Program-made: the position numbers and the translations under genes
Assembly (NCBI GenBank): GCA_034509755.1
Contig: CM067541.1
Location: 17,968,001-18,032,000, forward strand
Direction: 5' to 3'
Length of the DNA stretch: 64,000 bases
Origin: Anisodus tanguticus
Taxonomy: Eukaryota; Streptophyta; Magnoliopsida; Solanales; Solanaceae
Notes under the pieces: model-generated
What the model was told of the DNA's origin: nothing
The model's input: only the letters and a program-made list of their open reading frames with translations
Databases searched by the model: none
In this document: piece by piece, positions 32,061 through 43,651 of the stretch
Numbering within the stretch: position 1 is the first letter of the stretch
How the letters are laid out: each line of letters starts with the position of its first letter

Positions 32061-32654
32061 ATATATTTTACTTTAGCTACAAAATATAATTATCAAAAGT
32101 ATAGCTATGACTAAAAAGAAACTAAAGTTTAGTCATTTGTGTAAGGTTAAAAAAAATCTTGTTTATGGGACCAGTTTGGCCCGTGGGTCAACAACTATGT
32201 CTGCCCGAATTCGGTTAAGGATCCAAAATGTTGAATCGGCCCAGGCCCCTTTATCTTAATGATCAGAGCCAAAAGTTAAGGGTCCGGCCCTATGGGCTGA
32301 TGTACACAAATGTCCTCTTCAAGACATTATTTCTATTTTAAAAGTTATGCAAATATAACTTTTGAAACTGAAAAAACATTAGACTATCATCTAATGTATA
32401 TAAATTTTTGGTGTGATCTAATATTTTCTCATAAAAAAATTTGTTTGCTTAAAAAAATCTTTAGATCATGGCCTTTTAGGTCAATACATTGCAAGAGAAA
32501 TAAAAAGAGGACCATTTACTAAATAATTTCCCAAAAAAGATAACAGGCAAAATTATTTGAGTCTTATTAATGAGTCATCTCAAAAGGATTTAAATGGATT
32601 GGATTGTAGGTTATTTTTGGGCTTGATAGGTTTATATTAGTTTCAATGTTACTA

Positions 32655-32880
32655 AATATTTGTCCCAAAATACATGTCATGTTACAAAATCAAGATAGAA
32701 TTAATTTTTTTCTCCGTTTAACCTTAATATTAATTATTTTTGAAAGTAAACAATATTAATTAGCTTAGTCTTGTCTATGAAGAGAGATAAGAGTAAATTA
32801 CTTAAGAATACTTCTTATTTATGATTTTCTTAAGGGACATGCAAAATGAAAACATGACAATTAATATGAAATGCATAGAG
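32655..32880. mobile_element. Stowaway-like MITE, one end worn
   Basis: Starts TTTGTCCCAAAATACATGTC and shares interior blocks (TTTAACCTTAATATTAATTA, TTTCTTAAGGGACATGC) with the better-preserved copy at 41213-41489. The right terminus has decayed. Confidence 0.5.
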
Positions 32881-34190
32881 TGTATGGCAAAAACCATATA
32901 TTACATTCATTAGTTTGGTGTAATAAAATACCGGACATGTATTAACGTTTTAGCCTAGTTCATTTAAGTGCTCAATATCGGTCGAGTATTATTTTCCTGC
33001 CTGATTTGGAAATCAGGTAATTTCGAGGACAAGAAGCACAGGAGGAAAGGGAAGAAATTGTGAAGGCTGTTTCTCTATGATCCTTCTCATAGGAATATCT
33101 AAATTTTGAAATGCAGCTCTTATTAATTGCCCCTCAATTTTCATTTCTTCCCTCTTGCATGTTTGTTTGAAAAAGTTTGAAGAGTTCATAATTTTGGCCA
33201 CAATTCAATTCCCTCCACAACAGGATATATATAATCCATAATAAAAAAAATGAAAAACCAAAAGTCCAATTTCCATTGAAATATTTCTTTAAGAACTTAC
33301 CTAAATTCCATTTTAAGAACTTGTTATTTTAGTACTTATATTTTATTAAATATTTAAGTTATTTGAAATATGCACTTTTAATTTCATTACTTGTAAATAT
33401 TCACTACTAAAAAAAGCGAGGGAGTGAAAGTGGACATATGTAATTGGAGGGAGTGGATCAGTTTGAAGTTTGAACAACAAAATCCAGAGAATAAAAAGGT
33501 GTTTGATGACTGAAAAAAAAATTGCATTGCTGGACTCTCATAGATTTTGGGGGCCATCAGAATTAAAGTCTATAATTGATCAGAACTGTGTGCGGTAAAA
33601 TTTAAAGGCCTCACGAGATTCTTGGCTCATTGTAATTATGAAACTTCCCCGTATAATTTTCAGAAAGCCACTCCTACTTAAATTTTTCGCCCAAGAAATT
33701 CTTCGATTTCTTTCGAAAACACCAACAAGGGGCAGTACAGAAATACTCACCTGTTGTCCATCGACTACGCCTTTTCGTAACTCCGGAATTTTTGCGTAAT
33801 GGCTCCCTTACATGCCTCATTTCATAGGAACCTCAAAGTGGTTCTATTTCATTATATTTCATTCATTTAATATCTAGTAGAAAATGAAAATAAGTAGTTT
33901 AAATTTGAATTATTGATACACGTATAAGATATGATAATTATTGTTGTTCCTAAAATTGACATTATTTTAGCAAATATTTTTCATTACTTAAGAGGGAGAA
34001 GTTTTCCTTTTTCCTTAAAACAAGTTCTCACTTTTTAGAATACAAATTTTTAAACTCTAAACGATGTTAAGCACAAAACTAAACATAATGAAACGTACTA
34101 AACATTATCAGACGTGTTAAAAATCATAAATATTATAATTGGACAAATATTTAGTGACATTGTGAAAACAAAAGCTTCTAGGATAGAAAC

Positions 34191-34473
34191 TGAAAGAAAT
34201 AATCCTCTTAATTATTCTCATTAATGAAAGAGTATATATACAATTTATAATTTTTCATAATAGAAAACCTATTCCTATTCTAATCCCAAAACTCTATACT
34301 AGTAGTACAAGAATCTTATATTTATGGTAAGTGTACAATACTAATTAATGTAAAACGTTACCTAAAACCGTGAGCTATATACGGGCTATATACACTCAAT
34401 ATACCACTGGCTGAAACCATATATACATAGGATATACATGTGTATACCGTGTATATCTTATGTATATTTAACA
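34191..34473 (-). repeat. 3' LTR of element D
   Basis: 283 bp, near-identical to 39770-40043 (shared TTATTCTCATTAATGAAAGA and GGGCTATATACAC), with a C-rich block (CCCCCCCGCAG at about 34474) alongside, the complement of the polypurine tract. Confidence 0.92.
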
Positions 34474-34639
34474 CCCCCCCGCAGTCATAGCGGGTGGTCT
34501 TCGTACCCTGAGACTGTCCCTAAAAACTTCAAAAAGGACCGAGGGAAGACCCTTTGTAAAGATGTCTGCAATTTGATACCTGGAAGGGACATGGCAGACG
34601 CGTATTTGTCCACGAGCTATCTTTTCGCGAACAAAGTGA

Positions 34640-35073
34640 ATGTCCATCTAGATATGTTTAGTGCGCTGGTGCTGAACCAGATTACCAGAAAGGTAGATGA
34701 CACTAACATTATCACAATAAACCAAGGTAGCTTTCTGAATAGGACAATAAAGCTCTAAAAGAAGATTACGTAACCAATAGGATTCAGAGACCACATTGGC
34801 TACTCCTCGATACTCAGCCTCTGCACTCGAGCAGGACAACGTCGACTGACGCTTTGCAGACCAGGAGACCAAGTTATTACCTAGAAACATACAATATCCA
34901 GACGTAGAGCGTCTGGTGTCAGGATATCCACCCCAATCAGCATTTGTATACGAGACAAGTGTAGACGTCGATGAGAGATATAAATGCAAGTTAAAGTCAA
35001 GTGTCCCTTGGATGTACCAAATGATGCATTTTAGCGCATTCATGTGCTCAACCCTGGGATCATGCATAAACAA
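34640..35073 (-). pseudogene. Element D RNase H, C-terminal part
   Basis: The minus-strand frame reads LVSYTNADWGGYPDTRRSTS, then SSAEAEYRGVANVVSES and CDNVSVIYLSGN, all copia RNase H blocks, with HMNALKCIIWYIQGTL upstream of them. The first catalytic position is Asn (TNADWGG for TDADWGG). Its N-terminal continuation is at 35858-36102, beyond the MITE. Confidence 0.88.
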
Positions 35074-35849
35074 TAGGGGTGAGCGGGTCCGGGTACCCTA
35101 ACTTTTTTGAACTACCCGGACCCTACCCAGTAAAAGATTGGTTCCTAAATTTACTACCCGAAACCTACCTGTAGCAATCATTACCTCGAACCTACCCGGA
35201 CCCTGCGATTCCGGGTAGGTTCCTGGGTACCCGGAATAGATGTTTCTTTATGCAAAATAATGCTTTTGAATAACATCTTTGGTTTAGGAATAAACTCATC
35301 TGCTTATCCTCTGAAAGCCAGTGCCACAAAACCCATAAAGAATCCTTTCGGAGCAAATATCCCAAGAATGTTTCAAAGATTTGCTTTGGTTTTCGTTTCA
35401 ACTTTCTTTTCAATAACTTAAAGGAGTACATAGTTTAAAAAATTCAAATTTTCAGTTTTTCTACCGCTTTTGAATTTTTCTCTACTTATGATTGTCACTT
35501 TGTATTATTTGATTTATTTCTTGATGGTGAAAGTGACTGTTCTGCATTTGGTTTTTTCCCCCTTAAATGGTGTACTTTAGTATGACTTTTTTTTTCTTTT
35601 TTTTATTAACTAAAAAATAATGGAATTAAAAAAGTTAAAATATTTAATATTTCATAGGTTTCGGGTTTCGGTTCCGGGTCCGGGTACCTTGTCTCTATTT
35701 TCCTTAACCGGAACCGGACCCGACATTGATCGGTTCCAAATTTTACTACCCGGAACCTACCCGTTATTATAATATATCTACCCGAAACCTACCCGTTAGT
35801 GTCGGTTCCGGTCGGGTATCTGGGTACCCTATACCCGTGCTCACCCCTA
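35074..35849. mobile_element. hAT-type MITE, 776 bp
   Basis: Begins TAGGGGTGAGC and ends GCTCACCCCTA, with a perfect 8-bp TSD ATAAACAA at 35066-35073 and 35850-35857. Subterminal regions are full of CCGGGTACC, TACCCGGAACC and GGGTCCGGG words in both orientations. No transposase. It splits the RNase H coding region of element D and is thus younger than D. Confidence 0.93.
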
Positions 35850-35857
35850 ATAAACAA

Positions 35858-36760
35858 ACACACTTGTTGTACGGCATATGTAATGTCTGGTCTCGTGAAC
35901 GTAAGATACTGAAGAGCCCCTGCAAGACTGCGATAACGGGTTGGATCCTCGTACGGGAGCCAGCCTCAGCCCCTAACTTAGGATTAGTATCAACTGGAGT
36001 GAAAATGGACTTACATGATGACATACCAGCCCACTCGATGATCTCAGCTGCATACTTTCGTTGTGACAAGAATAACCCCACTTGCATGACGATTGACAGC
36101 AATCCCCAAAAAGTAACTCAAGGGCCCAAGTCTTTCATAACAAACTCAGAACTGAGCATTGTCATGATAGACTGCCGTAATGCATCAGAAGAGACAATCA
36201 ATATAATATCATCCACATATAATAGTATATAAGCCAAGGAAGAACCACGACGATATATGAACAATGAATTATCAGACATGATGTGAGAGAACTCAATAGT
36301 CGAAACATAGTCAACAAACCTCTTATATCAAGCCCGTGGGACTGCTTAAGCCCATACAAGGACTTCTTTAACAAACATACATGATGAGGATATATGGGAT
36401 CCCTAAACCCCAAGGGTTGACGCATATAGACTGTCTCATTGAGATCACCATGTAAGAAAGCGTTCTTCACATCTAATTGATGAATGGGCCATGCTTTCGA
36501 AAGAGCCAACCTGAGCACATTGCGAATGGTAGCCGGCTTGACCACCGGACTAAACGTCTCACCGCAATCCACACCAACATGCTGAGTCTTACCATCACCT
36601 ATAAGACGAGCCTTATGCCTCGCAAAATAACCGTAAGAATTGTCCTTATGAGCAAAAATCCACATAGACCGAATAATATTAACACCAGATGGACGGGGCA
36701 CCAACTCCCACGTCTTATTATCAATAAGAGCATTATATTCGTCGATCATAGCAATTTTCT
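35858..36760 (-). pseudogene. Element D reverse transcriptase and start of RNase H
   Basis: The minus frame 36198-36749 carries TWELVPRPSGVNIIRSMW, then DCGETFSPVVKPATIRNVL, WPIHQLDVKNAFLHGDLNET and CLLKKSLYGLKQS. A shift then puts the catalytic YVDD-equivalent (LIYYYMWMILY in the wrong frame) out of phase near 36200-36230. The next block, 35860-36102, reads YAAEIIEWAGMSSCKS and VDTNPKLGAEAG. The RT palm is disrupted by the shift. Confidence 0.88.
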
Positions 36761-36829
36761 AATTCGGGTCATTTAACGCAGACACAGGGTTACGGGGTAG
36801 ATGGGATTTTAGAACATTAGAATTTAAAT

Positions 36830-37800
36830 TAAAATGTCATTTTGGTTTAAAAATACCTCGTTGACTACGAGTGACCGGTCTATGAATCGGGGGAGAATTG
36901 GGCGGATTTTGGGAATTATTGGGACTCGTGACGGACTGGCAACAAGCAGGTGTGCGCGGCCCAAAGATAGTAATCGGAATCGAAAGCGGAAACGGGAATT
37001 GGGCCAAGACTGGACCCGATAAGTGAGAAATAGGAACTAGGCCAGAATTGGGCAGGAGAGATTGCCAAGTTGATGGACCCGGAACTGTAGATGACGACGT
37101 TAAGGGAGGACCAGCGGGCAGTGGGCCCGCTGGCAGATTTTGGGTACGGGACAGTTCTGATAGATGATGGATAGTATATGGGGAAACACCGTCGTCCAAA
37201 AAATTATACGAACTAGGCACAAGACTACTCATTTTAGAAAGCAGAAATTGGGACTCATAAAAAATAACATTGCGACTAATGATGATTTTATCTGAAGATA
37301 AATTAAAGCATTTGTAACCACGATGATTAGACGAATAACCCAAAAACACACAAGAGGTAGACCGAGCCTAAAGTTTATTAATTGTGGTGGACGGAAAGAG
37401 TGGATAACACAAGCACCCAAAGACCCTAAGATGTTAATACGAAGGAGTATTATTATATAAGATATGAAGAGGGGAGGAATACGTCAAGCCTTTGATAGGA
37501 AGTATGTTAAGGAGATATGTAGTCATATGTAGAGCATGATGCCAGAAAGAATGGGGTACAGAAGCATGAATCAATAAAGTTTGGACAATGTTATTAATGG
37601 TATGAATTTTGCGTTGGCTTTCCCATTTTGGGAAGACGTATGAGGACAAGAAAAATGAAATTTGATCCCATTATTAGCACAAAACTCCCGAAACACCCAT
37701 TATCATATTCTTTGCCATTATCACATTGAATATTTTTTATTTTCCGTTCGAATTGGGTTCTAATGAATGCTCTAAATTTTAAGAAAGTGGAAAAAATTAA
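36830..37800 (-). pseudogene. Element D integrase C-terminal half and linker
   Basis: The minus-strand pieces are FWHHALHMTTYLLNILP (37434-37649), VFLGYSSNHRGYKCFNLSSD and FYESQFLLSKM (36837-37349). A Pro/Ser/Thr-rich linker (LPAGPLPAGPPLTSSSTVPG) then leads to the RT. Frames change near 37230 and 37430. Confidence 0.85.
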
Positions 37801-37808
37801 TTTTTTCG

Positions 37809-38630
37809 CTATCGGAAAAGTCCATAAAAATTAGAATAATCATCCAAAAAGAGAACATAATAGCGATGACCCAAAGAATTGAGAACATGTGATGTCCATA
37901 AATCGCTATGAATAATATTAAATGGCATTAAAGTATGAGAATTAGAGTCTACAAATGACAATCTAACATTTTTTCCTAAAGAACATGATTGACAATTCGA
38001 AGTACTACGCGTACCCTTACAAGAAATAAAATTGTGTTTATCTAAGGAATACGAAATAGACGACCCCGGGTGACCTAGACGAGCATGCCACAAGGAAGGG
38101 GCAAGGGCTGCAAACGTTGACGACAAGGCTTGACTCGAAAGACCGGAACTTGGTGTGATAGGATACAAATCTCTCCTACTATCACACCTAATGAGAGGAA
38201 TCCCCATCTTGAAATCCTTCACAGAAAACCCAAACGGATCAAATTCAACAAAAACGGAATTATTAGTTGTGAATTTATGGACAGACACTAAATTTTCAAT
38301 CAATTTAGGGGCATGAAAGGTATTTTTCAAGATAAATGTGGACGGGGGTGGGGTGGGGGGAGACAAAGTTTTATGACCATAACCACGAATCGGAATTGAA
38401 TTACCATTACCAATAATTATGCCATGACTGTTGCTCAAATTGGAATAAGATGAGAGAGTACCTTGATCGAATGTCATGTGGGTAGTGGCTCCGGTGTCCA
38501 TGTACCAAGTTAGGTCCGGAGGAGTTAAACTAAGTGTGTGCATAGCGGCTTCAATGTCAATATAAGTGGGGCCCGTTGCATGATGGGCCTGCGGGGGTCG
38601 GGGCCCAAACACACCTGCTTGCTTCCCCAA
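37809..38630 (-). pseudogene. Element D protease and integrase N-terminal half
   Basis: A 273-residue minus-strand open frame. It contains the protease active site WYMDTGATTHMT (intact DTG), GNGNSIPIRGYGHKTL and LVSVHKFTTNNSVFVEF. The GAG-pre/zinc region follows (WHARLGHPG, then NCQSCSLGKN with both Cys), and then the integrase start FNIIHSDLWTSHVLNSLGHR and FLDDYSNFYG. This is the best-kept coding stretch of the element. Confidence 0.92.
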
Positions 38631-38639
38631 CCCAGAATT

Positions 38640-39631
38640 ATTGCGGAAACCTGCTGGGCTAGAATTGTTGTGCCAAGCCGTATTGGGCCGTGAAGTCTGC
38701 TGGGCATCCCAACTGCCAGGCGTTGGAGATGTTGGGAAATAGGGCTATTGGGCCACTGCCCACTGGCCTAGGCCCACGGCCAGGGGGCCCAATGATGGGA
38801 CCAATTGGGATGTGGCCCATTGTTGTTGGGACGGGGCCCACTGCCACTGTTACCACTTCATTTGCCCCCGCAATTTTTTCCATTATTTTTCCGACTATTT
38901 TTGTCGCCCCCGTGAGAACGGTTTTGGTTCGAATTATCAATGAAACCTTGAGAATTGGTGGAGGACTTCATCATGACCACGGGATTAGCACTTGTAGTCG
39001 CCTTTTTAGCCAAACCGGCTTCTTCCAAAGTAAGCATGGAGCAGACTTAATAGAACTACGGGAGAGGATTACTTTGACGAAGGAGAGTTCCAACGCCACT
39101 ATAGGCATCGGAAAGTCCAGCCACCATCTGTAGTACAATACGATCTTCACTAACGGGCGCACCAACATTACGGAGTTGGTCCGCCAATTCTTTCAACCTT
39201 TTGCAATATGCTGAAACGTTTGGGCAATTTTTCATATTGACGTGGGAAAATTCCTGCTCAAGGGTAACAACTCTGAAATTTTGATTATCTTGGATTATGT
39301 CACGCAGCCTATCCCAAGCAGCCATCGCCGTAGCGGCCGGCTCAATAATCATTTTCAATAGGTCGGTAGAGATAGTGGAGTAAATCCACTGAATGATGGT
39401 GGCATCAAGAGTCGTCCACAACTTAGGATCATCCTCGCGTTTAGGCACCTCCGTGTCCTCAGGAGTCACGGGGATTATGTGATGGATGACTTGATGCGAA
39501 CGTGCGTGAATTTTGAACAGTTCGGCCTACGTCGCATATTGGACGTTTTCTATTTCAAGAATAAGAGGGATGTGATTCTTGATGTTAGAAACAACAAGGG
39601 CATAGTGAAACGTGTTCTTGGAGGTAGACAT
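38640..39631 (-). pseudogene. Element D gag
   Basis: Starts at an ATG at 39631-39629 (MSTSKNTFHYALVVSNIK) and continues in the same frame to about 39056. An in-frame TAG at 39529-39527 stands where Trp is expected. The UBN2-type body is clear: LWTTLDATIIQWIYSTIS, AWDRLRDIIQDN, LEQEFSHVNMKNCPNVSAYC, and LKELADQLRNVGAPVSEDRI. The C-terminal part (38659-38940) is Gly/Pro-rich and shifted. The start was chosen because it lies 130-150 bases inside the LTR and primer site with the right motif. Confidence 0.87.
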
Positions 39632-39757
39632 AACGAAAGGATAATAGGTGATTGAGGAATTGGGAAGAAAGAATTTGGGGATCGAAAAATTGCACGGAAC
39701 CCGAGGTAAGAAGGCTCGGAACCGACGTCATCTTGGAGAAAAAATTCTCAACCTAGA

Positions 39758-39769
39758 CTTCTGATACCA
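39758..39769 (-). other. Primer-binding site of element D
   Basis: The minus strand reads TGGTATCAGAAG directly after the 5' LTR, complementary to initiator methionine tRNA. Confidence 0.88.
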
Positions 39770-40043
39770 TGAAAGAAATAATCCCCTTGATTATTCTCAT
39801 TAATGAAAGAGTATATATACAATTTACAATTTTCCATAATAGAAAACCTATTCCTATTCTAATCCCAAAACCTTATTCTAGTAGTACAAGAATCCTATAT
39901 TTATGGTAAGTGTACAATACTAATTAATGTAAAACATTACCTAAAACCGTGGGCTATATACGGGCTATATACACTTAATATACCACTGGCCGAAACCCTA
40001 TATACATAGGATATACACATATATATCTTATGTATATTTAACA
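39770..40043 (-). repeat. 5' LTR of element D
   Basis: 274 bp, partner of 34191-34473. It shows a TATATAC-rich promoter-like zone (GAGTATATATACAATTTACA on the plus strand). Confidence 0.92.
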
Positions 40044-40048
40044 TAAAC

Positions 40049-42507
40049 AAATGAATAAATTGTTCAAACTAAATGCCTTTCATATATAAATATATGACCC
40101 CTCCCAGAAAACCTCTGGGAATAAAAACTCACATTAAATTCGACTTGTCTAAATTAACCGAAAAGCAGACATCTTTTTCGACTTGAAAAACATGAAGGAA
40201 ATGTAAATTCTGCTTCCTTTTGTGTTATGAAATATTGAATCGGAGTTAACTTGTTGGATCTAGAGAATTGTCTTAATGTTTTTTAATCTAAACTTTATAA
40301 CCTAACTTTACCCATCCAAAAAACAAGTCAAGTACCTTTATTTCTTATTCAGACCAAACACTTCAGATTGAATCCTTTTCTTTTTCCTAAGACTAGACAA
40401 TCACATGCACTGGCTGCTATCTAAGATTGGTCTCTATTTTCCTTTGTTCTATTACTTCACATGTTGATTACTACTTATTCCGGTAATGTTTGCATGAGTT
40501 GACGTTTTAAATTACAGCTCACAAAAGTAATGTTGAATTTAACGTTGAGTGGTGAAAAATTAATTACATCAAGTCGAATTTAACTTACATATACAAATGG
40601 TACTAAATATTTTTGTTCTATTAGTGTATTTTAATCTGCAGGTAATTAATTTCATTGTTAAGTTATTAATCTTATTTTTATGAATAACTATATGTAGGAA
40701 TCTTTTAGGTGATTGTATAGCTAATTGTCTAATTGTACTATTGTTCACACCAATGTAATTAATAGAATAAGATTTAGTTTTCCTCTTCTTTATGCCCCTA
40801 ATTTAATATAACAGTTACTCTCTTAAAGTAAGGTTTCACGATCATTTATATATTGCATGAAATCTAAGGGAGACTATCCCTTGAACTTATACAAATTGGT
40901 CAAAAGTCAAAAGAAATATATTACTATAGGATAAATTTTAGCACCAAAAACTCATGTAATCTAAATGCAAATATATCTCCTATATATATATTTATATATT
41001 GCTACTTTTCCAAACCAAATACTCAAACCGCTTATATAATGAAAATTCCACACAAATAAACATTTCTATAACTAAGTAAAGCAAAAATATTTGATGTGGA
41101 ACAATTAAAAATCAAACTGAATTAAAAATTAAGAAGTTCCTTCACATGAATTATCAAAAATTTGAAAGAAAATATACAAATAATTTACATGTTCGAATGC
41201 AAGAAAGTTATTATGTAGTCTGTCCCAAAATACTTGTCGTCCTTACTAAAAATATTTGTCTCAAAATTAAGCCAAGATAATATTAAGTAGTTTTTTTCCC
41301 ATTTTATCCTTATATTAATTAGCAACATTTAAAAGGTTCTCACCATTGATGAAGTAGATATTTATTTAGGAGAGATAAGATGAAATATGTTAAGAGAGCA
41401 AAATAGTGAAAATGGTACCCTTCTAAACGGCTTTCTTAAGGGCGTGTCAATGAAAAATGCGACAAATATTTTGGGAATGAGGGAGTACTAGTAATGGATA
41501 ATCTTAGTGTGAAGTAATTTTGGTTATTTCATATTTAATAGATACACGTTATAAAAAAATGTATTCTCATTTTTTATCAATGGTGTGAATACGAATATTC
41601 AATAAAAGTGTTCTTTCTCTTTCTTACATTTCATAAAATTAAATATATAGGAACTTTTTGTTTGTAATCTTAAATTATCTTTTAGTTATTCTATTTTAAT
41701 GCATATAGTTACAAATATGTCTTGAATTTTTTAAATCTAGACCTTTAGAATGGAAATGTTATTAAAATAATAGTTGTATATGATTTTCGTATTTGATTTT
41801 AAAATACATAAAATATACATGTAGAGTCATACTCCACGAATGTTAATGTAATTTATCCATATATTACCCTATACTTTAGGCCCACCTGTTGTATTTTACT
41901 TAATATTAACAGTCAATAAGTTTTTATAGTAGTCCTTTATAAGTTCCCTTTTAAATTTATATTTACTTTAGAGATCTTTATTCTTATTAAGTATAAAGAT
42001 AACGTACAGAAGATCCTTCTAATTTTTTTAATTTAAATTATAAATAATTATATTTGCCTATTTCTTCGAGAATTAATAAGTAGCATAAATATGATTCCAC
42101 ACATTGCGTAAAAATATGAGATTTTTTTCTATAAAATCTAATAGTACTCCTACTACATTATATTACTGACAAAAATACAGGGGTGGGTGGGGGAAAGAAG
42201 GTATTCGAATCCAAAGTAGTGTTTTGGATTTCATGGAGATAAAAAATGACATGGTGGGGGTACTCTTCGCCTTCGGTGTTCATTGAAGAGATTTGGCAGT
42301 TTGTTAATAATTACTTTTTTTACTAATTACTGATTACAAGAAAACAGAAAGACCAGATATTATGCAAACTTTGTTCACTTTGCCGACGTAGTTACCTTGA
42401 AAGATCCCAAAATTAAGACAAAAGAATGTCATGATACCCATACATGTATAATTTAAGTTATATATATTGTATAACTAAATTATATTAGTTTTTGAAGTTT
42501 CTATAGA
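40049..42507. other. AT-rich intergenic stretch
   Basis: No gene was recognised. The only bounded repeat is the Stowaway-like MITE at 41213-41489. The rest is very AT-rich sequence without motifs I can assign. Confidence 0.55.
41213..41489. mobile_element. Stowaway-like MITE
   Basis: The left end has CTGTCCCAAAATACTTGTCG. The right end, read in complement, is TACTCCCTCATTCCCAAAAT. Such CTCCCT..GTCCCAAAATA termini with TA targets are typical of Stowaway (mariner-derived) elements. The interior is AT-rich and non-coding. Confidence 0.7.
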
Positions 42508-42645
42508 TGTTTTGTTGGGTATAAAGCAGTACGAGATTAGTAAATAACTATTACAAGTAAGCTTACATGTATAAGGTTATATATATAACTAAATTATATT
42601 AGTTTTTGAAGTTTCTATAGATGTTTTGTTGGGTATAAAGCAAGA
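42440..42645. repeat. Tandem duplication across the left edge of element E
   Basis: A unit of about 115 bp containing TTAGTTTTTGAAGTTTCTAT and the LTR start TTGTTGGGTATAAAGCA occurs twice in a row. The first copy joins genomic flank to the LTR terminus at 42513, and the second is embedded in the LTR, so the duplication happened after integration. Confidence 0.8.
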
Positions 42646-43651
42646 TAATATACGAAAGAATAGTGCTTGAAAGAATAAACCATAAAGATTACAATAGCAA
42701 CAAGCTTGTAGTAAATAAGAATTGTGACAACAACAAGCTTTTTGAGTTCTTGAATCAGTCTTGAATCTTTATACCAATTTGCATAAAGCTCTTTGAATCT
42801 TGATAACCTGAAATTAAGAAACACTAAATCTGAAAGTTTTACAACCGTGCTGAGTCGAGTGATGACACTCTATCTTTAAGACAAATTGCCCCGTATATAT
42901 GCTTTTACGTTAGCGGGCAATAGTCTCCCAAGATAAAACAACAAACTATCATTTGTGCAAAGCAAACACAAGTGATTCTAGCGAAGAAAACGAATAACAA
43001 AAGATTTCTAAGAGGAGAGGATTTGCAACAAGAATTTCAGAATTGTTGTTCTTGAAAAGTGTGTTTCCAAGTTGTGTATATCTCTATAGAATTGAGCCAA
43101 AGGCCTCAATTTATAGGTGTGCAAGATGGCCTTTCAAATTTCCCATAATGGCATTCAATTGCCATGTATTGGATGGCTTTTAATCCCCAAGTAATGACCA
43201 TTATTAGGTGGATTCAATGCCATTGAAGCCACCTCAACAGCCAAACTTTTGGGATTCCGTCGAGCAATCACTGCATGGGAAGCGCCGCGGCTCCAGTAGC
43301 TCACTGATCAATTAGCGCCGCGGCTAGGTCCCGGAGGCGCCGCGGCGCTCCGGTGCCTCGGCTCCGTCCAGGTGGCGCCACGACCCTTCCTGAGTCGTTC
43401 CATCTTACACTTTGCACAATCCTTCATTCGTTTACCGCCGTGGAACACTTGTTATTTATCCAATAACCGTCCATCATTCTATGTCTCAAACATTTACTTA
43501 CGTACCAATATCTCTTTCACTAACAAAATTTACGATACTTGGCACTACAAGTGCACGTGTGTGGAAACGATGTTTCCGGCGTGCGGGGCCCCAATTGTTC
43601 GAGTCATAAATAATGAGATAAACTTAATTCCACATTAGTAAATTTCCAACA
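42513..43651 (-). repeat. 3' LTR of element E
   Basis: Ends CCAACA at 43651 in plus reading, beside the polypurine complement ATCCCCTCTTGA. It contains the GC-rich module at 43265-43385 (GCCGCGGCTCCAG, GGCGCCGCGGCGCTCCGG) and the duplicated flank segment. The LTR motif complementary to the primer position is at about 42874-42888 with one base missing. Confidence 0.9.

Larger units (their letters stand above)
30339..34185. other. Intergenic region downstream of the SCPL45-like gene
   Basis: This holds the 3' UTR (first few hundred bases) followed by AT-rich repeats and no convincing gene. An open frame at 31029-31304 (+) encodes a CT-rich leader, then LNGGLDLTDSILKSDILFST, which I do not recognise; it could be a captured exon or chance. 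A patch at 32164-32290 has GGCCC-rich transposon-like sequence. The stretch 33200-34185 shows nothing recognisable. Confidence 0.5.
34191..40043 (-). mobile_element. Ty1/copia LTR retrotransposon D
   Basis: LTRs of 283 and 274 bp (34191-34473, 39770-40043) begin TGAAAGAAATAATC and end TATTTAACA in plus-strand reading. The flanks GAAAC and TAAAC match at four of five bases. A tRNA-iMet primer site TGGTATCAGAAG lies on the minus strand next to the right LTR. The minus-strand order is gag, protease, integrase, RT, RNase H. A hAT-type MITE interrupts the RNase H region. Gag and protease are the best-preserved parts, and the whole is coding-dead. Confidence 0.94.

Noticed and set aside
36477..36776. 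Plus-strand open frames opposite the reverse transcriptases of elements B, D and F (also 16611-16835 and 24310-24495 on minus)
   Set aside because: Antisense shadows of recognised pol domains.
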